From Steroidobacteraceae bacterium (lineage in GTDB: Bacteria > Pseudomonadota > Gammaproteobacteria > Steroidobacterales > Steroidobacteraceae), in assembly GCA_025927665.1 (NCBI GenBank), contig JAICKZ010000082.1, forward strand, positions 1-11,467: 11,467 bases of DNA, in the 5' to 3' direction. The notes under the pieces are model-generated. The model did not search any database. It saw nothing but the letters and a program-made list of their open reading frames with translations, and was not told the origin of the DNA. Both the position numbers and the translations under genes were made by a program. Shown here one piece after another: positions 6,455-11,467 of this stretch (its first letter is position 1; the number at the start of each line of letters is the position of its first letter).

Positions 6455-6661
6455 ATGCCCAATCAATCACAATCAGATCGAAATCAGAGCAATGGAAGCA
6501 ATCGCGGTTTTGCTAGTATGGACCAGGAGAAACAGCGCGAGATCGCTAGCAAAGGCGGTCAGAGTCAAGGCAAGGAAAATAATTCAGGGAATTTTGCCAA
6601 TGATCGAGAAAAAGCCAGCGAAGCCGGTCGCAAAGGTGGCGAATCGCGTGGCAATTCATAA
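6455..6661 (+). CDS. KGG-repeat stress-induced protein
   Basis: 68 residues, hydrophilic, rich in Gly, Ser, Asn and Lys, with no signal peptide. Two KGG units are visible: RGFASMDQEKQREIASKGGQ (17-36) and GNFANDREKASEAGRKGGES (45-64). This matches the KGG/con-10-like family related to YciG and GsiB, small cytoplasmic, probably disordered proteins induced by general stress or stationary phase. The start ATG 6455 has a very strong GGAGGAG (6442-6448) 6 bases upstream. An upstream TTG start in another frame is rejected. It stands alone between a palindrome-rich leader and a hairpin pair. The exact function of the family is unclear. Confidence 0.9.
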   Translation: MPNQSQSDRNQSNGSNRGFASMDQEKQREIASKGGQSQGKENNSGNFANDREKASEAGRKGGESRGNS

Positions 6662-6680
6662 TTGCGCGTGTTGAGCAAGT

Positions 6681-6727
6681 GCAGAGCCGATATTCAAGTG
6701 ATATCAGCTCTGCCTTGCAGGGGCAAG
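6681..6727 (+). terminator. Tandem hairpins between KGG gene and htpX, likely terminator region
   Basis: The first stem GCAGAGC (6681-6687) with GCTCTGC (6707-6713) is extended by GATAT/ATATC around a 7-base loop, with one mismatch. A second stem, CTTGC/GCAAG (6714-6718/6723-6727), follows directly. The T-run (6735-6741) comes 7 bases after the second stem, so termination is plausible but not classical. It separates convergent genes and may act on both. Confidence 0.5.
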
Positions 6728-6739
6728 ACAGTAACTTTT

Positions 6740-7621
6740 TTACGCGGCTCTACGTAACGCTTCAATGCGCTCTGCCAATGGCGGATGCGACATGAACAAA
6801 CGCATCATACGTTTGCCACCACCCGCGATACCAAAGGCAGTCATGCTTTCAGGCATGGCCGTTTGATCATGAGGCGTTTGCAATCGCTCCAATGCATGAA
6901 TCATATTGTCGCGGCCAGAAAGTTTTGCACCGCCAGCGTCCGCACGAAATTCACGTTTGCGTGAGAACCACATAACAATCATGCTGGCAAGAATACCCAA
7001 CAAGATTTGGCTGACAATAACCGTGAGGAAATAACCAATCCCGGTTCCTTCACGATCATTCTTTAGAATAATTCGATCAACAACATAACCAATCACGCGT
7101 GACAAGAAAATAACAAAGGTATTCACCACGCCTTGAATGAGCGTCAACGTCACCATGTCGCCGTTGGCGATGTGAGTGATCTCATGGCCGATCACCGCTT
7201 CTGCTTCAGCTTGTGTCATGTTATTCAACAAGCCGGTGCTAACGGCGACAAGTGCGTTATCGCGACGTGCGCCTGTTGCAAACGCATTCATTTCAGATGA
7301 ATCGAACACACCGACTTCTGGCATGCCAATGCCCGTTGCACGTGCAAATTTCTGTACTGTTTCAACCTACCATACTTCTTTGGAATTTGATGGCCGAATG
7401 ATGACCTGTACACCCATTGAGGCTTTTGCCATCCATTTGGAAATAGCCAGTGAAATGAAGGAACCAGCAAAGCCAAACACTGCGGAAAAAATCAACAATG
7501 CATTGATATCCAATCCACCTTGTGCGGTTTGAATATGATCCACGCCCAGTAGGTGTAGAACAATATTCAGAACAAATACAACCGCGAGATTGGTGACAAT
7601 AAACAGAAATATACGTTTCAT
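6740..7621 (-). pseudogene. htpX: htpX membrane zinc protease, interrupted by in-frame TAG
   Basis: The whole frame from ATG 7621 to TAA 6740-6742 corresponds to a 293-residue HtpX, matching the E. coli length. It has two N-terminal membrane segments (MKRIFLFIVTNLAVVFVL..., ALLIFSAVFGFAGSFISL), the motif HEITH (codons 146-150), a third zinc ligand in REFRADA (E224), two more hydrophobic segments and the C-terminal HPPLAERIEALR. Codon 85 is TAG (7367-7369), between KEVW and VETVQKFARATGIG, where E. coli HtpX has Leu (RWLVNTV). No frameshift is present; both parts are in one frame. HtpX degrades misfolded inner-membrane proteins together with FtsH. A restart at ATG 7324 would keep the active site but lose the first two membrane segments. 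Alternatives are recent nonsense mutation, readthrough or sequence error. Confidence 0.9.
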
Positions 7622-7662
7622 GGACAGTACCAGTTATCGAGGGCATTAATCGAACGCAGCTA

Positions 7663-7690
7663 GTATGGGGATGTCTTGCGGCGAATCAAG
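7663..7690 (-). promoter_or_regulatory. Sigma-32 (heat-shock)-like promoter of htpX
   Basis: On the minus strand CTTGATT (7684-7690), 13 bases, then CCCCATAC (7663-7670). The sigma-32 consensus is CTTGAAA-N13/14-CCCCATNT, so 5 of 7 and the core CCCCAT match at correct spacing. The start would be near 7656, about 35 bases before ATG 7621. A weaker sigma-70 reading (TTGATT, 16, CATACT) overlaps it. Confidence 0.65.
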
Positions 7691-7729
7691 TCTAAAATTT
7701 GCTTTACTCTTCAGTTGCAAAAGGCAATC

Positions 7730-7759
7730 TTGACATGATTTATTGCATATTCGTATCGT
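7730..7759 (+). promoter_or_regulatory. Probable sigma-70 promoter of the methyltransferase gene
   Basis: A perfect TTGACA (7730-7735), an 18-base spacer and TATCGT (7754-7759). A better -10-like TATGAT at 7759-7764 is too far away (23 bases). The predicted leader is about 30 bases and the start lacks a clear Shine-Dalgarno. Confidence 0.5.
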
Positions 7760-7796
7760 ATGATGTTCAACCCTCATTCCTGATGAACGTTGTTCC

Positions 7797-8663
7797 ATGA
7801 GCAATACTAATGCGTTGATTGCCGATGTGGCAGATACCTCATTCTGGGTTGCCTACTATCGTGCGAAAGAAAGTGAACGGCCCGATGCATTATTTCACGA
7901 TCCTTTTGCGAAGTTATTGATGGGCCAGCACGGTCAGAAAATTGCCGAGTCGATGCGCTCCACCAGTCGTTATACCGAATGGGCAGTAGTGGCGCGCACG
8001 GTGATCATTGATCGTTTTATTAATGAGTTGATCAAACACGATATCGATACAGTAATCAATCTTGGAGCTGGCCTGGACACCCGTCCTTATCGAATGGATT
8101 TGCCAACTGAACTTACGTGGATAGAAGTTGATTACCCGCGTGTCATTGATCACAAAAATACTTTGCTCAAGGCTGAGCAGCCACATTGCCAACTTACACG
8201 CGTTGCATTGGATCTAGCTGACCGTACTAAGCGTAAAGAATGGTTTGCATCGATTGCTGCGCGAGCGAAGAATGTGCTGATTCTTACCGAAGGAGTGATT
8301 CTTTATTTAAGTCCATCTCATGTTGCGGAGCTGGCAGAAGACTTACGTGCACATAGTTGCTTCAAGTACTGGATTTCCGAATACTTTCATCCGCGAATTT
8401 ACCCTTATTTGAAAAGGATGATGCGAACTGCGCAATTGCAAAAGTCGCCTTTCTTGTTTTATCCGGATGATTGGTTTGAATTTTTTCGCACTCATGGATG
8501 GGCGGCCAAGGATATCCACTACACCAATGAAATTGGGATTGAGTTCAAGCGGCGGCCACCCCTTCCATTGATAGCAAAATTGATCATGCTATTTTTTTCC
8601 AAAAGAATGAAACAGGAGGCAATGCGGATGTCAGGCTACGTAGTGTTTGTCCCGCTTGGTTAG
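7797..8663 (+). CDS. SAM-dependent methyltransferase, TIGR00027/leucine carboxyl methyltransferase-like
   Basis: 288 residues. Typical motifs are present: SFWVAYYRAKESERPDALFH and DPFAKLL at the N-terminus, RTVIIDRFI (67-75), the SAM-binding LGAGLDTRPYR (89-99), the acidic ribose-binding EVDYP (110-114) and the post-II strand LTEGVILYL (163-171). The fold is class I Rossmann, and the arrangement is that of the mycobacterial Rv0145-like and PPM1/LCMT family. These are often annotated as O-methyltransferases with unknown natural substrate. It is divergent from htpX across 175 bases and convergent with the acidic protein gene. No Shine-Dalgarno is obvious before ATG 7797, but the N-terminus fits the family. 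Function beyond methyl transfer is not inferable. Confidence 0.9.
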   Translation: MSNTNALIADVADTSFWVAYYRAKESERPDALFHDPFAKLLMGQHGQKIAESMRSTSRYTEWAVVARTVIIDRFINELIKHDIDTVINLGAGLDTRPYRMDLPTELTWIEVDYPRVIDHKNTLLKAEQPHCQLTRVALDLADRTKRKEWFASIAARAKNVLILTEGVILYLSPSHVAELAEDLRAHSCFKYWISEYFHPRIYPYLKRMMRTAQLQKSPFLFYPDDWFEFFRTHGWAAKDIHYTNEIGIEFKRRPPLPLIAKLIMLFFSKRMKQEAMRMSGYVVFVPLG

Positions 8664-8726
8664 CGCCAGATGTTGGTGTTCTTGTGCGTAACTTTATGCA
8701 CTAAGCTTTCGACATTATCCAAACAA

Positions 8727-8750
8727 AACGCCAGTGTTGTCACTGGCGTT
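8727..8750 (-). terminator. Terminator between the methyltransferase and acidic-protein genes
   Basis: A perfect 10-bp stem, AACGCCAGTG (8727-8736) and CACTGGCGTT (8741-8750), has a 4-base loop. On the minus strand it is followed by TTTGTTT, so it mainly ends the acidic-protein transcript, whose stop lies 35 bases upstream. It may also stop plus-strand readthrough from the methyltransferase gene. Confidence 0.82.
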
Positions 8751-8785
8751 GGTTGTTGAACTCAGTGCCGATATGAATCGAGGCG

Positions 8786-9118
8786 TTATGAGTCACGATC
8801 GTCGAAGTCGTCGTCATCTTCGTCGAAGTCATCGTCCTCATCATCTTCATCCCAATCGTCATCCTCCTCTTCCTCTTCTTCCTCCTCCCAGTCTTCCTCT
8901 TCTTCTTCATCAGCGGAACCAGACCAACCTTCCGGCTCGGCAACTTGATCGAGATCAAGTTCATGCCAAGTGTCCAGGTCGAACTCTTCGATCTCGCCGT
9001 CTTCGTATTGAATTTGAACCAGCTCTTCGTCTGGATCGACGGTCATTACCAGGAATACGACTTCGTCTTCCAAGTCTTCGTACCACTTTCCCGGTACCGG
9101 ATCGTAATCTCTACCCAC
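8786..9118 (-). CDS. Small DUF6763-like protein with long Asp/Glu tail
   Basis: 110 residues from GTG 9118, chosen over GTG 9124 because GAGG (9126-9129) sits 7 bases before 9118 but only 1 base before 9124. The N-terminal part (DYDPVPGKWYEDLEDEVVFL, then DEELVQIQYEDGEIEEFDLDTWHELDL) resembles a small beta-rich domain of gammaproteobacterial hypothetical proteins that I recall as DUF6763. The family assignment is from memory and less certain than the gene itself. The last 41 residues are a tail with 35 Asp/Glu, broken only by regularly placed W, W, F, F and a final RDS. No membrane segment or signal peptide is present. The gene has its own promoter, a 5' hairpin and a terminator, arguing that it is expressed alone. 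Function unknown. Confidence 0.82.
   Translation of the reverse strand: MGRDYDPVPGKWYEDLEDEVVFLVMTVDPDEELVQIQYEDGEIEEFDLDTWHELDLDQVAEPEGWSGSADEEEEEDWEEEEEEEEDDDWDEDDEDDDFDEDDDDFDDRDS
8800..8920. repeat. Low-complexity TCN/CTT trinucleotide tract encoding the acidic tail
   Basis: The plus strand is almost only tcg, tca, tcc and ttc units, that is GAN/GAA codons on the minus strand. Codons for Asp (GAC/GAT) and Glu (GAA/GAG) are mixed, so the tract is selected at protein level rather than a pure microsatellite. Runs such as 8 consecutive Glu codons could still slip. Confidence 0.65.
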
Positions 9119-9135
9119 GGACACACCTCAAAATT

Positions 9136-9152
9136 GTCTTCAGCAAGAAGAC
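9136..9152 (-). other. Hairpin at the 5' end of the acidic-protein mRNA
   Basis: GTCTTC (9136-9141) and GAAGAC (9147-9152) form a perfect 6-bp stem with a 5-base loop. The predicted transcription start falls on its edge, so the message would begin with this stem-loop, ending about 7 bases before the GAGG ribosome site. A 5' stabilising role is possible (inference). Confidence 0.4.
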
Positions 9153-9156
9153 GCAA

Positions 9157-9185
9157 ATATTAGGGAGTTGTGCGGCCGCATTCAA
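9157..9185 (-). promoter_or_regulatory. Promoter of the acidic-protein gene
   Basis: On the minus strand TTGAAT (9180-9185), a 17-base spacer and TAATAT (9157-9162), each 4 of 6 consensus bases. The start is expected near 9150, at the hairpin listed next. Confidence 0.5.
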
Positions 9186-9646
9186 CAGCGGCTGCAAAGA
9201 AATAAACGAATTTGCATCGGCAGCGAAGTAACTCCACAGTGAGCTTTACACAAAGCCGAGACCGGTGTTGGAAAAACTTTCGATATCAGGCTCCAAAGAT
9301 GGCATTTTGCTGGTGCGAACGCCAGGTCAGCAGCTGATGTAACGAATTAATCGTCAATGCGCTGGGTCAAGTCCTTTCCGGCTTGATCTTACTTTGCTAC
9401 CAAAACATGAGGCCGCCATAGAAACGGCGCCATTGGCTCGCCTGGCGTAATTAGCTGCAAACCGGTGAATTATCGGCAATGCCTACTCATGATTTTAAAT
9501 GCACGATGATGGACTATTTATAAAGGATCGCAGGCAATCACATGGCTTTAAAATCTGTATAGTTGGCGAGTCCCACAAAAATAGTTCCAAAAACGACTTG
9601 TGGTGAAACTGTACAACGCCATTAAAAAGCCAGAGTGATACTTGCC
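9186..9646. other. Non-coding gap upstream of the alpha-galactosidase gene
   Basis: About 460 bases with no convincing gene. Small palindromes are present, for example TCAGC-A-GCTGA (9327-9337) and ACCGGT (9461-9466). The latter is surrounded by sequence only weakly like a LacI-family operator. AT-rich patches at 9515-9524 (TATTTATAAA) and 9558-9563 (TATAGT) could be -10 boxes but lack matching -35 boxes. Nothing firm can be called. Confidence 0.5.
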
Positions 9647-10876
9647 ATGGTTGTCTTTAAGTATATTGCTTTCATATGGGCATGCTTTGGGTTGGCGTTG
9701 GCAAGTAATGGCGCATGGGCGCAGAAGTTTTCCGAGATCGATAAAACTCCGCAAATAGGTTGGAATAGCTGGAACAAATTCGGCTGCAATATCAACGAAC
9801 AGCTGATCCGCAAAACAGCTGACGCGATGATCGATCAGGGATTGAAAGATGCGGGTTATCAATATTTGAATATTGACGACTGCTGGCAGGGAGAACGCGA
9901 CGCCGCTGGCAACATTCAACCCAATGCAGATCGCTTTCCATCGGGAATCAAAGCGCTTGCCGATTATGTGCATAGCAAAGGATTGAAATTGGGAATTTAC
10001 TCCGATGCAGGCAACAAAACCTGCGGCGGTTATCCCGGCAGTCGCGGCCACGAATATCAAGATGCGTTGAGGTTTGCGAGTTGGGGAATCGATTATCTCA
10101 AATATGATTGAAGTAACACCAAAGGTATGAGTCCTGAATCCTCGTACACGACGATGCGCGATGCGATGTACGCCACAGGGCGTCCTATGTTGTTCAGTAT
10201 TTGCGACTGGGGTGATAACAAGCCCTGGGAGTGGGCGCTTGCGATTGGTCATTCATGGCAGACCAGCGGAGACATTTATCCGTGTTGGGATTGCGAAGTG
10301 GGGCATGGCAGTTGGTCCTCGTGGGGCGTGTTGCGCATTCTCGATAAACAAGCAGGCTTGCGCAAGTATTCAGGCCCCAGTCATTGGAATGATATGGATG
10401 TATTAGAGGTGGGCAATGGCATGAGTGAAAGCGAAGATCGTGCACATTTCAGTTTGTGGGCGATCATGAATTCGCCTCTGATTGCCGGCAATGATCTGCG
10501 CAACATGAGTGAACTGACAAAAAAGATCCTTACTAATAAGGACATCATTGCGCTTAATCAAGATCCGCTAGGCATTCAAGCTGTTCGCGTCATGGGCGGT
10601 GACAAAATTGAAATCTACGCAAAACCTTTGGTCAAGGGCGAATGCGAATGGGCCGTACTGTTTCTAAATCGCAGTGACGCAGCCATCAAGTATGAATTCA
10701 AATGGTCAAATCATTACTTTGAAGACGACAACAACAAGCTTCGCGTTGAGTTCAGCAACAAACTTTATGAGTGGACAGATTTATGGACCAAAGCCGGCGG
10801 CAGCACTGCAAAGGATTTCAAACAATTGATTCCATCACATGATGTGGTTGTGCTACGTTTGCGCCCAACAATCTAG
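9647..10876 (+). pseudogene. GH27 alpha-galactosidase, interrupted by in-frame TGA
   Basis: The frame runs from ATG 9647 to TAG 10874-10876 (409 codons) with one internal TGA at codon 155 (10109-10111). Residues 1-25 form a signal peptide ending AWA-Q. GH27 motifs follow in order: IGWNSWNKFGC, LNIDDCW, DRFPSGIKALADYVHSKGLK, YSDAGNKTCGGYPGS, then WGIDYLKYD, whose final Asp154 is the catalytic nucleophile. After the stop come TMRDAMYATGRP, WNDMDVLEVGNG (acid/base Asp at about 249-251), INQDPLG-like LNQDPLG and a C-terminal beta domain. Family knowledge: the enzyme removes terminal alpha-1,6-galactose from oligosaccharides or galactomannan. Relatives read KYDWCNT; here it is KYD-stop-SNT, so both Trp and Cys are changed. 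That Cys normally bonds to the Cys of TCGGYPG. Truncation would give an inactive N-terminal half. A GTG at 9635 is a possible earlier start. Confidence 0.9.
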
Positions 10877-10928
10877 AACTCATTACAAAATTACCGCGCC
10901 GCTATTTGAAAAAATTCGAGTCGCATTA

Positions 10929-11467
10929 TTAGGCGGCTTTTATACGTGACGCTGTCTTAGTTGCAGATGCGATTGTCGATTGTACTGATGATTGATATTC
11001 GATGACTGAACCCTTCGTTTCAGGCGTGCGATAGCCAAGACGAAATCCGCCCCAATGACGACCCCTCACAAAAATCGGAGCGGAGACATCATGCATGATC
11101 TCGCCGGTATCACGCTTGTAGGTTTGCAATAGAAACGGCGCTTGATTAGAACCGCAACGTGAACCGGTGCGATCGGCAAAGATGCGCTTGGTACGATTGT
11201 TCGCAAGATCGGTATCGTACACACCTGTTAATGATTTTGAATAACATTGATTATGAGTGGGAAAGTAACCGCGATCATCTACTGCACCTGCATAAGCAAT
11301 GTTGGAATAGCTTGCAATAATGGGTTCTTGAATCGCGGGCAGTACTAAATCTGTAAAGGTATCGAAACGTGTTCTATATTTTTGAGGGTTGGTATTGACG
11401 ATAGGTGTGTACACGCGATCAAACAAATCGTCCATACTGATGCGACCATTCGCCACAGCTTGTTCAA
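10929..11467 (-). CDS. C-terminal part of a methyl-accepting-chemotaxis-like protein (5' end outside window)
   Basis: The frame is open from the window edge to TAA at 10929-10931, about 179 residues. A GTG at 11456 is internal, because the frame continues upstream (EQAVANGR). The segment SMDDLFDRVYTPIVNTNPQK, then PTHNQCYS, NRTKRIFADRTGSRCG, PFLLQTYKRDTGEIMHDVSA and IFVRGRHWGGFRLGYR matches a domain I recognise from proteobacterial MCP-type transducers that looks like a small Cache/PAS-like sensor. Here it forms the very C-terminus, followed by a short Ser/Thr/Ala-rich tail. The signalling domain, if present, lies outside the window. Only 52 bases separate it from the convergent alpha-galactosidase end. 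Family assignment is from memory of sequence patterns. Confidence 0.75.
   Translation of the reverse strand, partial: EQAVANGRISMDDLFDRVYTPIVNTNPQKYRTRFDTFTDLVLPAIQEPIIASYSNIAYAGAVDDRGYFPTHNQCYSKSLTGVYDTDLANNRTKRIFADRTGSRCGSNQAPFLLQTYKRDTGEIMHDVSAPIFVRGRHWGGFRLGYRTPETKGSVIEYQSSVQSTIASATKTASRIKAA

Noticed and set aside
6426..6674. Alternative frame starting at TTG 6426 over the KGG gene
   Set aside because: It is out of frame with the KGG repeats, and the strong GGAGGAG serves ATG 6455.
6740..7621. Frameshift in htpX
   Set aside because: The two parts are in the same frame (297 bases apart, divisible by 3); the break is a stop codon only.
8734..9231. 165-codon plus-strand frame over the acidic-protein gene
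   Set aside because: It is rich in Arg, His, Leu and Pro because it is the complement of the Asp/Glu tract; an artefact of the low-complexity region.
9186..9646. tRNA or small RNA gene in the long gap before the alpha-galactosidase
   Set aside because: No cloverleaf-compatible arms or TTCGANNC-type loop and no clear promoter-terminator pair.
10109..10111. Selenocysteine at the alpha-galactosidase TGA
   Set aside because: The codon sits at the family's Trp position, not at the Cys, and no hairpin with a bacterial SECIS-like form follows immediately.
11460..11467. TTGTTCAA at the window end, repeated at 5533 and partly at base 1
   Set aside because: Here it lies in coding sequence; an 8-base match in AT-rich DNA is expected by chance, and only the 5533/5560 pair forms an inverted repeat at a promoter.

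Overview
The window looks like a chromosomal segment of a mesophilic gammaproteobacterium. Pointers are the sequences of HtpX and of a short acidic DUF6763-like protein, an MCP-type chemotaxis protein tail, sigma-70 and sigma-32 style promoters, and moderate overall GC. A saprophytic, plant-polymer-degrading relative (Cellvibrio or Xanthomonad-like) is possible because of the GH27 alpha-galactosidase. That is inference, not a taxonomic identification.

Layout. Positions 1-1256 hold the 3' end of a di-heme cytochrome c peroxidase/MauG-type gene, then a secreted DUF4142 protein, then a strong intrinsic terminator. Positions 1405-3484 hold a minus-strand BlaI-like repressor and M56 membrane metalloprotease pair joined by a TAATG stop/start overlap. 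Their promoter lies between two palindromic operators of identical geometry. The protease carries a DUF3471-like periplasmic tail in place of a penicillin-binding sensor. Positions 3484-3844 are non-coding and contain a roughly 33-base imperfect inverted repeat. Positions 3845-6147 form an AT-rich block: a short-chain dehydrogenase, a TetR/NemR-like regulator and a divergent SnoaL/NTF2-like protein, probably acquired and locally regulated.

Positions 6148-6727 hold a KGG-repeat stress protein with palindromes upstream and a hairpin pair downstream. Positions 6740-7621 are an htpX gene interrupted by an in-frame TAG, with a good sigma-32-like promoter upstream. Diverging from it is a TIGR00027-type methyltransferase (7797-8663). 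Positions 8727-9185 hold a small protein with a long Asp/Glu tail, complete with promoter, 5' hairpin and terminator. After about 460 non-coding bases comes a GH27 alpha-galactosidase (9647-10876) interrupted by an in-frame TGA directly after the catalytic nucleophile. The window ends inside the C-terminal part of a minus-strand chemotaxis-receptor-like gene.

Themes. Many genes point to stress and envelope maintenance: peroxidase, DUF4142, M56/BlaI, NemR-like regulator with SDR, KGG protein, HtpX. The most unusual features are two otherwise complete genes within 3.5 kb, each broken by one in-frame stop, and two small regulatory modules (BlaI/M56-DUF3471 and TetR/SDR/NTF2) whose operator structure can be read from the sequence. 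No RNA gene, CRISPR array or transposase was seen.
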